From Pelagicoccus enzymogenes (GTDB lineage Bacteria; Verrucomicrobiota; Verrucomicrobiia; Opitutales; Opitutaceae): DNA of 64,000 bases. Both the position numbers and the translations under genes were made by a program. Under the pieces are notes generated by a model, which was not told where the DNA came from, searched no databases, and worked only from the letters and a program-made list of their open reading frames with translations. The first letter of the stretch is position 1. The number at the start of each line of letters is the position of its first letter. Below are positions 51,471 through 60,629 of this stretch, piece by piece. Location: assembly GCF_014803405.1 (NCBI RefSeq), contig NZ_JACYFG010000007.1:372001-436000 (forward strand). The letters are read 5' to 3'.

Positions 51471-52241
51471 TTACTTGTCTTCGTCGTCCTCTTCTTCGTC
51501 GGACCCGAAGTCATCGTCGTCGTCATCATCGGGAGGAGGGCCTTCGTAGGTGTCGTCCGAATCGTCGTCGTCATCCTCGTCGTCTTCGTCCCACTTGAGG
51601 CTCTCGTCCTTGGATATCTCCGAGGTGTCTTCCTCTTCGATCTCCGGAAGGTCCTCGAAATCGTCGTCTCCGTCGGACTTGCTGGCGGAGTCGTCGTCGT
51701 CGAGCTCCCAGCCAGCCGGCACGTAGTCCAGGATATTGGTGACCTCGTTGAAGAGATGAACCGCGCGTCCTTCGATGAAGTTGTTGTTCTCCTCTTCGCG
51801 GATGTCGTCTTCAACTTCGTCGACGGTGAGCTTTTGCTCGAAGTCGATCAGGTCGTTGAGCATGGCCACGCGGATCTTCGTGATGTGGTTGATGAAGTCA
51901 GCGTAGGGGCTGTTCTCGTCGTCCACGATATTTGGAAGTCCGAAGAGCGGCTCTTCTGCGTCGGCGAAGTTTTCCTGAGAGCGGGTGAGTCGGATGAGTC
52001 CGTCTCCCAAGTTTCTCTGGATACGAAACGGAATGAACGCTGCGTCGAAAAGATCTTGGTCGAGCTTGTACTCTTGAAGGGGCTCTAGGAGGTCAAGGAT
52101 GTGGGAAATTTGGCGCGGGTCGACGATGCTGAGCCCGTCGACGTCCCAATGCACGTCGTCGCTCACTTCCACTACCCACCAGTTCGTGTCTTCGCCGAGA
52201 CGAACTGTGCACCACTCTAACTGTTTTGCTGCTCTTGGCAT
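51471..52241 (-). CDS. Unknown acidic protein
   Basis: I do not recognise this 256-residue protein. The first 165 residues look folded, with several tryptophans near the start (LEWCTVRLGEDTNWWVVEV; HWDVDGLSIVDP) and a helical region that includes FIPFRIQRNLGDGLIRL. The last 90 residues are an extremely acidic, low-complexity tail (for example DEDDEDDDDDSDD) with KSDGDDDFEDLPEIEEED. No signal peptide or TM is seen, so it is probably cytoplasmic. Tails of this kind often mimic nucleic acid or bind basic proteins. It stands alone, 15 bases from a shared terminator. No ribosome-binding site is seen. Confidence 0.8.
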   Translation of the reverse strand: MPRAAKQLEWCTVRLGEDTNWWVVEVSDDVHWDVDGLSIVDPRQISHILDLLEPLQEYKLDQDLFDAAFIPFRIQRNLGDGLIRLTRSQENFADAEEPLFGLPNIVDDENSPYADFINHITKIRVAMLNDLIDFEQKLTVDEVEDDIREEENNNFIEGRAVHLFNEVTNILDYVPAGWELDDDDSASKSDGDDDFEDLPEIEEEDTSEISKDESLKWDEDDEDDDDDSDDTYEGPPPDDDDDDDFGSDEEEDDEDK

Positions 52242-52482
52242 ATATTACGAATTACGGTTATCCAAAAAGCTCCTGAGGCTGCTAAGTCAATCAATGAAAG
52301 GCTAAAAACGACGAAATGTTGTAGGGGCTTTAAGGCAAATTTTGAAGGGCATGATCCGGTGGCATTGCAAGGGGAAATTTGCTCCTTGCGGCCCTGCCTT
52401 CTGCGATCCCTTTAGATTACGCGGATAATGCGTATGTTTTTGATTTCCAATACGTGAGTTATTGCCTTCTTTTACGCGCAGC

Positions 52483-53547
52483 ATGGGCGCTGTCTACAAG
52501 AACCTACTGAAACCACTATTTTTCAAGCTCGACCCCGAGAGGGCTCACGAAGTGACTGTCGACTCCCTAAGGGTGTTGCGCGCGATTCCTGGACTGAAGG
52601 GGTTGTTGGGCGCGTTCAACCAGTTGCCGAGCGCGGCTAAACCGGTGGAAGCCTTCGGCGTGAAGTTTCCCAACCGTATTGGCTTGGCAGCCGGCTTCGA
52701 CAAGAATGCGGTATGCTGGGAGGCCTTTGAGGCCTTTGGTTTCGGGCACGTAGAAATTGGTACGGTGACGCACAAGGCCCAGCCAGGAAATCCGAAGCCT
52801 CGGCTTTTTCGCTATCCTGAACATGACGCGGTGCTGAACCGGATGGGCTTCAATAATCATGGAGCCCAGTTCGTGGCGGCTCGTTTGGCGGGGCAGCCTG
52901 GTCCTGGGGAACGTCGTATTCCGCTCGGCGTGAATATCGGCAAGTCCAAGGTTACGCCGCTGGACAAAGCGGTCGAAGACTACCTTGGATCCTTCGCCCT
53001 TCTGGCGGACCATGCTGATTACGTAGTGGTAAACGTGAGCAGCCCAAATACTCCCGACTTACGCAAGTTGCAGGAAGGGGATCGCCTGAGGGAATTGCTT
53101 GGTGAGTTGGTGGCGGCTAACGAGCAACGTGAGGAAAGACGTTCCGGAAGCCGAAAGCCGATTTTGTTGAAGATCGCTCCGGACCTAACGGAAGGAGAAG
53201 TCAGCGACATCGTGCAGATATTGCATGACCTGAAACTCGACGGTATTATTGCGACGAATACGACGATGGCTCGCGAAGGCCCATTCAAGGATCTTGATCA
53301 GGCTGGCGGCATCAGTGGGGCTCCGATATGCGACATGTCGACCAAGATGATCGCACACATCGCCAAGCTCGTTGACGGAAAATTTCCGATCATAGGCGTT
53401 GGCGGTATCACAAGCCCGGATACCGCGGCTCAAAAGATAGATGCCGGCGCCACTCTGGTGCAGGTCTATTCGGGCATGATTTTCGAGGGACCGCTGATCG
53501 GGAAGCGGGTGGCTCGCCACCTTGCCGAGAAGTGCGGAGACTTGTAG
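52483..53547 (+). CDS. pyrD: Dihydroorotate dehydrogenase (quinone), class 2
   Basis: PyrD oxidises dihydroorotate to orotate at the membrane, passing electrons to quinone. The 354-residue protein has the N-terminal membrane-associating extension of class 2 (MGAVYKNLLKPLFFKLDPE), GLAAGFDKNA, GFGHVEIGTVT, NRMGFNNHG, the catalytic serine in VVNVSSPNTP (class 2 uses Ser), LKIAPDLTEGEV, TNTT and IGVGGITS. The start is ATG at 52483; a TTG at 52462 adds 7 residues. Upstream is an inverted repeat GCAAGG/CCTTGC (52367-52372, 52384-52389). Confidence 0.96.
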   Translation: MGAVYKNLLKPLFFKLDPERAHEVTVDSLRVLRAIPGLKGLLGAFNQLPSAAKPVEAFGVKFPNRIGLAAGFDKNAVCWEAFEAFGFGHVEIGTVTHKAQPGNPKPRLFRYPEHDAVLNRMGFNNHGAQFVAARLAGQPGPGERRIPLGVNIGKSKVTPLDKAVEDYLGSFALLADHADYVVVNVSSPNTPDLRKLQEGDRLRELLGELVAANEQREERRSGSRKPILLKIAPDLTEGEVSDIVQILHDLKLDGIIATNTTMAREGPFKDLDQAGGISGAPICDMSTKMIAHIAKLVDGKFPIIGVGGITSPDTAAQKIDAGATLVQVYSGMIFEGPLIGKRVARHLAEKCGDL

Positions 53548-53578
53548 TAGGGGGCGACGGCGTGGAAGTCGTCCCTCC
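53548..53578 (+). repeat. Palindrome directly after pyrD
   Basis: Begins with TAGG directly at the pyrD stop and contains CGTGGAAGTCGTCCCTCC (53561-53578), identical to 22199-22216. GGCGAC and GTCGTCC form the arms. Confidence 0.7.
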
Positions 53579-53593
53579 CATTTGAACTATTAA

Positions 53594-53626
53594 AAAAGCA
53601 GCTACTCCGATGGAGTTGCTGCTTTT
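53594..53626. terminator. Bidirectional terminator between pyrD and dapF
   Basis: AAAAGCAGC-T-ACTCC (53594-53608) pairs with GGAGT-T-GCTGCTTTT (53612-53626) across a 3-base loop with one T-T mismatch. A-tract and T-tract flank it on both strands, suiting the convergent pyrD and dapF genes. Confidence 0.85.
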
Positions 53627-53653
53627 GAGCTTTAAAGCCGCTGTGAGTGACGC

Positions 53654-53678
53654 CCGCGGAGCGGTTGTCCCACCGCGG
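53654..53678 (-). repeat. Palindrome at the dapF 3' end
   Basis: GCGG-TTGTCCCA-CCGC (53661-53664, 53673-53676) with outer CCGCGG repeats at 53654-53659 and 53673-53678. It starts directly after the dapF stop. Confidence 0.5.
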
Positions 53679-54491
53679 TTAAATTTCGACGGTGCCGGTG
53701 AATACGTTTTTCGCGGGGCCAGTGAGGGTCACGTTGCTCACGGATTCGCCATCGCGATCGAAGTCGATGGTGAGCACGTCGCCTCCGGCTACGAGAAGCG
53801 ATACGGGGGCTTGGGCGAGCCCCTTGAGACTTGCAGCGATCGCCACCGCCGTGACGCCGGTGCCGCAGGCTAGGGTTTCGTCCTCCACGCCACGTTCGTA
53901 GGTACGGACCTTGATGATGCCGTTCTCTTGGATCTGGGCGAAGTTAGCGTTGGTGCCCTTGGGGGCGAAATCTTGGTGGTAACGCACGGCGCTTCCTTCT
54001 GGCTTTATGTCGATGGAGCTGACGTCTTCGACGAAAGTGACCACGTGCTCGACGCCTGTATTCATAAAGTGGTAGCTGTAGGTTCCATGCGGCGTCACCA
54101 AGGTTTGGTCCAGCCTGAGGTCGCGCATCGGGGTGAGACGGATGGTGAATTGGCCGTCCTTCGCGGTTGCAGTCATCGGACCAGCATCTGTGGTGAAAGA
54201 AACGCTGGATCCGTCACCCACGCCGTTTTGCAAGGCGAAGGATGTGAAGCAGCGAGCGCCGTTTCCGCACATGTCGACGCGCCCACCGTCAGCGTTGTAG
54301 TAAATCATGGTCGCTTCCGTGGAGCTGTCGGCCGGTGGGTTGAGCAGGATAAGGCCGTCTGCCCCTATTCCGAAGCGTCGGTCGCAAAGCTTGGCTACTT
54401 GCTCGGAAGTGAGCTCGATCTTTCCGTCGAGATTTTCGATCATTACGAAGTCGTTGCCGGCTCCGTGCATCTTTGTGAAAGCGATTTCCAT
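53679..54491 (-). CDS. dapF: Diaminopimelate epimerase
   Basis: DapF interconverts LL- and meso-diaminopimelate for lysine and peptidoglycan synthesis. The 270-residue protein has KMHGAGNDFVMIEN, DRRFGIGADGLILL, the first active cysteine in DMCGNGARCF and the second in LACGTGVTAVA, spaced as in the family. It starts with ATG at 54491, 54 bases after the stop of the 2003-residue gene upstream on the same strand. Confidence 0.96.
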   Translation of the reverse strand: MEIAFTKMHGAGNDFVMIENLDGKIELTSEQVAKLCDRRFGIGADGLILLNPPADSSTEATMIYYNADGGRVDMCGNGARCFTSFALQNGVGDGSSVSFTTDAGPMTATAKDGQFTIRLTPMRDLRLDQTLVTPHGTYSYHFMNTGVEHVVTFVEDVSSIDIKPEGSAVRYHQDFAPKGTNANFAQIQENGIIKVRTYERGVEDETLACGTGVTAVAIAASLKGLAQAPVSLLVAGGDVLTIDFDRDGESVSNVTLTGPAKNVFTGTVEI

Positions 54492-54545
54492 AGCGGTATT
54501 TTGCAGGCTGGAATGGCGCAGCCCGCTGAAATTGCAACGATTCGT

Positions 54546-57500
54546 TTAACGGATCGGCTGCTGCGATTCTCGATTGCTGGCAGCGGCTATTTTGGTGTCG
54601 ATCTTGTCGAGGTATCTCTTGGCGGTGGCGCTAACGGGGGAATTGGGGCGATAGTGCAGATAGGTCTCGAAAGCATCGCGGGCGGGTTTGAAACGGCCGA
54701 GTTCGAAGTTTGCAATTCCTTGGGCGAGATCGAGGTCCCAGAAGGTTGGTACGATGGCGTCTGCACGTTCCACCGCATCCAGTACGCCTTGCCAATCTGA
54801 TCTCGCAAGGGCGCGAGCGGTATCGTTGTGGGCGAGGATGAGTTCATTTTCGCTTTGCTCAGCTACGAGGTCGAAGTACCAGAGTAGCGAGTCGGCTTGC
54901 TCCGGAAACGAAACGATGACCGGCAGATAGTTGATAGGCATCCAAGTGAGGTTGGATATAGACCATGCTATCTGTTTGCGAATGGTTTCTTCCACTTGCT
55001 CCGCCAACAGGAGTGCGAGATCGGAATCGCCCAGTTCGCGGGCGAGCGAGTAGAAGGTGAAGGTGAGCTCGGGGTCGATCAGGACCTCTGTATCCAAAGT
55101 TTGGAGTGTAGCGAGCGCCTTTGACCGGTTTCCGGAGCGAGCGGCCCGGATTATATCGAAGGTGGTCTGGTACTTGCGCGATGCGCCCTCCGTTTCGAGG
55201 AAGGAGGATTCCTGGGTCGTCGGACTGAAGTGCAGGAGTTGCTGGTTGTGGATGTCGGCAAAGGAGCTGTCTGCCTTTTGGGTAGCGTAGTCACGAAGTG
55301 TGCGAAGGAACGGATCCCTTTGCTCTACGTTGTCCTGATCGATTCCGGTGCCGATTGCGTAGGCGATTGCGGATGCGATGATGGACGGGTCCAGTTTGAG
55401 GATTTCTTGGTAGATCTTGGCCAGCAATTGATTGTCTCGCTTTCCGGACAGCGAGTTCAGATAGAAGAGAAGCTCGGACAGGTGGCTGAAGTAATCTGAA
55501 CTGTATCCAAACTGTTGTACTTGATAAGCGAGCGAGGAGGGAAGGTTTTCGATTTTGATGGCATCTGAGCTTGCGAAATAGCCAGAGCCAATTGGCTTCG
55601 AAGGTAGCTCGGCCGCTCCTGATAGAAGTTGGAAGATCGGGTGGAGCTTTTGAGCTGAACGCTTCGCTTGCAGGGCGTCGAGGCGGAGGCGGGTGAGATC
55701 GAAGTCTACGCCATCCATCAACGTCAATTTGGGGAGCTCCTCGAGGATGGGCGTGATGGCTTCCGGCCCGAAGCGGGTGACGACGTTGGTGATGGCGCCT
55801 CGTAACTGTTCCTTGTCGGCGTCGGAGAACGGGCCATCAATCAAGAATCGGATCGCAGCCAGCGACTCTTCGAGGTCGGTCGTTGGCATTTTCATGAACG
55901 CGAGGACATGCTTGAAGTCCTCTCGATAGGAGTCCGCCAGGAACGTATCGTCCGAGAGGAGCTTTTCCAGGAGCCCAGTATGTCGCAGATTGATGAGGTA
56001 GTAGAGTTGGGCTATTTTTATATCGTTTCTGACGACGGGGTCGAGGTCTGGGTGAGCGGCGAGTTCGCTGACTTTTTCGAACACGAATTGCGGATCAGGG
56101 TGGATGTACTGCCAGAAGCGGGCTCCCTCGATGATTGCTTCTTGCCTGCTCTCGCTGTCCTCGCGATCCGATTGGGCGAGCAGGAAATAGTGTTTCACCA
56201 TCTCGACGTAGCTGTAGTCGTCGAAGCGGTCGTCGAGCTTGTGCAAGGGGATTCCGTCGCTGTAAAGCGATTCCGTATCCAACGGATGGATATGTTCCCA
56301 CCAAGTGAGCTGAGCGGATTCGATGAAGTCCGTGACGACTTTGCCAATTGCCGCTTGGGCGGCTCCCTGTCTGCTGATGGTATCGAGAAAGGAGTTCAGG
56401 CTCTTCACTATGCTTTCGTTGGCGGCGACCAATGGATTCTGCAGTTCTCTCGTGATGAACTGTTTGGCTTCGCGAAATTCTCCAGCCTCGGTTTGCAGGG
56501 CAGCTATTAGGTTAACGGCTTGCGGGCGCAGGTTTGGTACTTCGGAGCTGTCGAGTCGTTGCTTGAGGAGCGTGAAGCATTCGTCCTCGGTAACGCCTTT
56601 GCTCGCAACGTGACCTGCCAGCATTAGAATCGCGAAGTCAATGGTTTCCGGCGACGATTTTCCGTCGCGGAACACGCGCATCGACCACTCCCTCAACTGC
56701 TTCAGGTCTTCGTTGGCGAGGTAGGCGTGGACGGTAAGGCGTTTAAGTTCGTCAGCTTGCAAGTAGCTGCCCTCGTATGCGGCGAACTGAGCGAGGTCAG
56801 CTAAGGCGGAAAACAGTTGGAGGGTGACGACGTCATTTTGCAGGTTTTGGGAAATAAGACTGAGGGCGAGCTTCAGGTCTGCTTGATTGGTGGCGGCTGA
56901 GAGGGCGGCCACGATGAGATTCGAATGGTAGGCATCAAGGTCCGACTGCTGGTTAGCGTCCACTACGGATTGTGTGAACGCGTCATAGTCGCGGATGAGA
57001 GGAAGGTGGTCCGGCAGGTTCTTGAGCTCGATGCCGAGGTTATCCATCGTTTGGTAGACTGCAGCGATAAGCTCGCGACCCCGTCGCCAATATTCGTCTC
57101 GAAAGGCAGTATCTTGGTTCATTGCGAGGACGTTGCGAACCTGTTGCAGAACGCCTGAATCCTCGATCTTTTGGGAGTCCCCTTCGGCCAGATATTGCAA
57201 GGCTTGGGTGGCGGCGGTTGCATCTCCGTTGATCTGGGCAAGAAAGAAGCACCGCAGCAGGCCTTCGTAGACGCGGTAGTTCGAAAAATGCATTTTACCT
57301 CCTTTGAGATACTCTGCGATAGCCTCCTCTGCGCGTCCCATCTCCTCGAGGGCTTCGGCGTACCGGATGTGGGCGATACTGCGTGACCCTTGCTCGAGCG
57401 AGGGAAAGGATACGAGGTGTTGAAGGATCTGTACGGCTTTTTCGTAGTCGCCGTCAGATCGCAGGCTTTTCGCGAAGTTGATGTTGGCGTTCACCAGATG

Positions 57501-60500
57501 GCTGTTGGCCGGGGGGAGATCGAGAAGTATTTCGAAGAGAGCGCTTTCCAACTGCGGGGAGCGGACATGATTGTTCAGGTTCCAGATCGCCCAGTAGAAG
57601 TATTTGCTGGCAAGTTCGATTTGCTCGGGGTGTCGAGTGTAGTAGGCGAGGCAAAGGGCGGCTTGCTTTTCCCAGGCTTCAGCTTCTTCGGTGGCTCGAA
57701 TCATTTGGTCGAGCTCGCTCTGACTCGTGTTTCTGGAGGGTTGGTGTTTGCTGTACCAGGCTGGCTTTAGCTTCTTGAGGAGTTGCTGGATCCGTTTCCC
57801 GGAATCGACGAGTTTAGACTCGAGGAGCAGAGTGGATTCCATTCGGTCCGCGGCCGCGAGGCAGTCGGATAATTCTGGATACCGATCGCAAATGGGTTCG
57901 ATGACGCTTCGCCAAGTCTTGAGGGATTTCGCGTCTTTTATGTCGTGGTTGTCTTCGATCTCGTCGCTGACATACTCGACGATCTCTTGAAATTTCTGCG
58001 GATGAGACTTTTCGATTTCGTTGAGGTCTGCCTGCAGGTTCCTCTGGTCGTTGGCATCAAGGTGGTGCACCACGAGCAAATGGGCCAAGTCGTTGAGCGC
58101 TCCGGATTCCTTGAGCATGCCAAGCTTCAGGATACGAATGAGATCCTTGGATTTGGAATCCTGTAAAATCCAGGCTGCGTTGTAGGAGGACCAGCCGCGG
58201 CGGTAGGCGGATAAGGTCTCGTCTTCCGCGTGGCGAATGAATATCTTGAGAGCCTCCTTCTCTTTCCCGAACTTCTCTAGTTCCTGAGCGAGGAGATACT
58301 CTCCCCAGGAATGGTACTCGTGAGTAATGTCTTCTTTGTATTCATTGACTAGATACTCGATTCTCTTGGCAAGCTGTTGGGGGGCTACCTTGTCAATGTC
58401 GAGACGTACCAGCTCCATTTTAGCCTCGTACAATTCTGAACGCTCGTCTGGGAACCAAACGATGACTTGCTCAAGGGCTTTACGTCGCTTTTCCGGTTCT
58501 TTGGCGCTGTAGATGTCGTCGACCAACGCAAGTTGAGCGACTGCGGAGGATAACTTCGGGAATGGGTCTTGTACTTGGTTTTCGGCTGCTTGGAACGCCT
58601 CGATCGTAGCGAAGGTCGCTGGAGTTTTCCACCAGCGGTTGACCGAGCCGATGGACTTGTGGAATTGGCTGAAGTTTTTGGGAGTGATGCGGTCGGTCTT
58701 GTGTACGATAGAAACCTTTGCGTTGAGTCGGTTCTCTTCCTGCCACCACTGGCCGGTGTATTGATAATCTGGAGTCGAAATATTGAGGTCCTTTGGCAGG
58801 ACCTGGGGACGGATGCTGCCGGGAAGTTTTATGCTGATCGACACGGTGGATTCGCTCTTGTCGATGCTAAATTCAGTGGATCTCCCTTCAGAACTGTCTC
58901 CGGCGGATGGTAGAAACCAAGTAAGGTCGGGAAGAGCGAACGTATAGTTGTTTGCGTCGGCGCTGGTTTCGTTTTTCAGGGTAAAGTAGGAACTGGCGAT
59001 GGGGGTATTGGCGTCGTAGTTGGGATTAAAAGTTACATCTGCCATTTCTGCTCCCGGGAAGCATCCGTCGATGCGTTCATGCATATTCCACCGCAGTCCT
59101 TCTTCGCTCTTTTCCTTGAATTCGGTTTCGTACCATGAGCCGTAGTAGCCATCTACGTACATGTGGAGCCATCCCGACAGGCTGAGGTCGCTCGACAAAT
59201 TAAGCTCAAAAGCGAAGTGTACTTGACCAGAGGATACGAGAGGAGTTCGTCCTATCTCGGTGCGATCTGGCATGATTATGAGCACGTCGCGGTTGGCGTC
59301 ATTTCCAGGCAAATCGCCAACTTTAAGGTTCTCGACCGTCGCGTCCAAAAACAGGGGAGCGCCGTCGGCGCCGTGCACGACTGTGATGGCGTGGTTGAAG
59401 TGGAAGGGCGACGGAAAGCTCCGATCAAATTTGCCGAGACTGTCGGTGTCGATGAGTACGATGTTGGCGTCTATGCCTTTGTATTGGAGGGCGGCGGCGA
59501 GTAGGTTTGCCTTGTCCTTGCAGTCTCCGTACTTCTGTTTCCAGACCTCGTTGCAGTCGTAGGGTTGGTATCCGGCGAGCCCAAATTCGAGGCCTGTGTA
59601 ACGAACTTCGTTTGCGATAGGGTCGAGGATGGCTTGGATGATTGCATTCCGCTCGGTCAGTCCCTGAGTCCAGGAATCGATCTCGGACTTGAGTTCATCG
59701 CTCAGGGTGTTGCGTTCGTTTACCAGAGTTCGTATCCAATTTCCCACTTCATCCCAAGAGCTGAAAGTGGTTACGCGCTCCACCGGACCGGTATCTGGGG
59801 AGGGTTCCCGTCGCATTTCCCAATCGCGCCCTTCGCGTTTCCTATCTTCGTACCGCAAACGGGTGCGGCCGTTTGCGGAGGTAATTGAAGGTGCGGGGAC
59901 GCTGGTTCCCACCTGGGCTCGTTGGAATCGCTCAGCGAAGGAATCAGGAACGTCGAGCTCGTAGCGAGTGAGGTAGATAGGCCAGTTGAATTGGAAGTAG
60001 AAGCTGTTTACGAGTTGGTTTTCGACGATGGGTTCGAACTCTTTGGTGATCACGATGTGCTCTGTGATGCTCCCTACATCGATGTCGGGAAAGATGACGA
60101 CCAGTTCGTCGTAGTCGGTGTAGAGGTTGGAGTCCGCTTCCTCTTGCGGCGATTGCACGAATACGGCGTTTTGGGCTACGGGGGTGATCTTCCCGTCTTT
60201 TTGAATGGCGTGGGCCAGCACAAGGTGGATGGACTCTTGCTCCTTGCGGAAGCGGAAGGTGTCCTTGCCGATTGGATCGACGCCCGATTGTTCGAGCACG
60301 TAATAGATGCTGTGGTCAACGCGGTACCGCTCTTTGTCCTCGGCTACGTACTCGATGCGCTCGTTGAGCAAGACGATGCCAGGCTTGCCTGAGTTTTTGA
60401 AATAGTCGATGCCCTCTTTGACTTCGGACAGCGGAGTGAGCCGGTCCTTGATCGCTTCGTAAAAGGGAAGCGGCTCGAAGTGTGGGGCAGTTTCCTGCGA

Positions 60501-60557
60501 CTGGAGAAGGGAAAAGGGTAAGCTGAGGAATAGCGAAACGAAGAGGCTAAAACGCAT
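54546..60557 (-). CDS. Very large exported DUF3857/transglutaminase-like/TPR protein
   Basis: A 2003-residue protein with a signal peptide (MRFSLFVSLFLSLPFSLLQS). Residues of about 60-270 fit the DUF3857 beta domain. The transglutaminase-like core has its full triad: Cys346 in KYGDCKDKAN, His389 in FNHAITVV and Asp405 in FLDATVE. From about 680 to the end it is helical, with many TPR-like repeats such as AIAEYLKGGKM and ARDAFETYLHYRP. The DUF3857 plus transglutaminase pair is common in exported proteins, but about 1300 residues of TPR is exceptional. It could cross-link or cleave proteins in the periplasm; the substrate is unknown. It may share a transcript with dapF. Confidence 0.88.
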   Translation of the reverse strand: MRFSLFVSLFLSLPFSLLQSQETAPHFEPLPFYEAIKDRLTPLSEVKEGIDYFKNSGKPGIVLLNERIEYVAEDKERYRVDHSIYYVLEQSGVDPIGKDTFRFRKEQESIHLVLAHAIQKDGKITPVAQNAVFVQSPQEEADSNLYTDYDELVVIFPDIDVGSITEHIVITKEFEPIVENQLVNSFYFQFNWPIYLTRYELDVPDSFAERFQRAQVGTSVPAPSITSANGRTRLRYEDRKREGRDWEMRREPSPDTGPVERVTTFSSWDEVGNWIRTLVNERNTLSDELKSEIDSWTQGLTERNAIIQAILDPIANEVRYTGLEFGLAGYQPYDCNEVWKQKYGDCKDKANLLAAALQYKGIDANIVLIDTDSLGKFDRSFPSPFHFNHAITVVHGADGAPLFLDATVENLKVGDLPGNDANRDVLIIMPDRTEIGRTPLVSSGQVHFAFELNLSSDLSLSGWLHMYVDGYYGSWYETEFKEKSEEGLRWNMHERIDGCFPGAEMADVTFNPNYDANTPIASSYFTLKNETSADANNYTFALPDLTWFLPSAGDSSEGRSTEFSIDKSESTVSISIKLPGSIRPQVLPKDLNISTPDYQYTGQWWQEENRLNAKVSIVHKTDRITPKNFSQFHKSIGSVNRWWKTPATFATIEAFQAAENQVQDPFPKLSSAVAQLALVDDIYSAKEPEKRRKALEQVIVWFPDERSELYEAKMELVRLDIDKVAPQQLAKRIEYLVNEYKEDITHEYHSWGEYLLAQELEKFGKEKEALKIFIRHAEDETLSAYRRGWSSYNAAWILQDSKSKDLIRILKLGMLKESGALNDLAHLLVVHHLDANDQRNLQADLNEIEKSHPQKFQEIVEYVSDEIEDNHDIKDAKSLKTWRSVIEPICDRYPELSDCLAAADRMESTLLLESKLVDSGKRIQQLLKKLKPAWYSKHQPSRNTSQSELDQMIRATEEAEAWEKQAALCLAYYTRHPEQIELASKYFYWAIWNLNNHVRSPQLESALFEILLDLPPANSHLVNANINFAKSLRSDGDYEKAVQILQHLVSFPSLEQGSRSIAHIRYAEALEEMGRAEEAIAEYLKGGKMHFSNYRVYEGLLRCFFLAQINGDATAATQALQYLAEGDSQKIEDSGVLQQVRNVLAMNQDTAFRDEYWRRGRELIAAVYQTMDNLGIELKNLPDHLPLIRDYDAFTQSVVDANQQSDLDAYHSNLIVAALSAATNQADLKLALSLISQNLQNDVVTLQLFSALADLAQFAAYEGSYLQADELKRLTVHAYLANEDLKQLREWSMRVFRDGKSSPETIDFAILMLAGHVASKGVTEDECFTLLKQRLDSSEVPNLRPQAVNLIAALQTEAGEFREAKQFITRELQNPLVAANESIVKSLNSFLDTISRQGAAQAAIGKVVTDFIESAQLTWWEHIHPLDTESLYSDGIPLHKLDDRFDDYSYVEMVKHYFLLAQSDREDSESRQEAIIEGARFWQYIHPDPQFVFEKVSELAAHPDLDPVVRNDIKIAQLYYLINLRHTGLLEKLLSDDTFLADSYREDFKHVLAFMKMPTTDLEESLAAIRFLIDGPFSDADKEQLRGAITNVVTRFGPEAITPILEELPKLTLMDGVDFDLTRLRLDALQAKRSAQKLHPIFQLLSGAAELPSKPIGSGYFASSDAIKIENLPSSLAYQVQQFGYSSDYFSHLSELLFYLNSLSGKRDNQLLAKIYQEILKLDPSIIASAIAYAIGTGIDQDNVEQRDPFLRTLRDYATQKADSSFADIHNQQLLHFSPTTQESSFLETEGASRKYQTTFDIIRAARSGNRSKALATLQTLDTEVLIDPELTFTFYSLARELGDSDLALLLAEQVEETIRKQIAWSISNLTWMPINYLPVIVSFPEQADSLLWYFDLVAEQSENELILAHNDTARALARSDWQGVLDAVERADAIVPTFWDLDLAQGIANFELGRFKPARDAFETYLHYRPNSPVSATAKRYLDKIDTKIAAASNRESQQPIR

Positions 60558-60629
60558 GCCCTCTGCAAACCTTAGACGGGGGCCGCTGGCAATGACAAAC
60601 TGCGTAAAACTACGGATCCGACGTTTCGG

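Noticed and set aside
53928-54800. 290-codon plus-strand frame across dapF and the end of the giant gene
   Set aside because: Overlaps two real genes in antisense and shows no domain.
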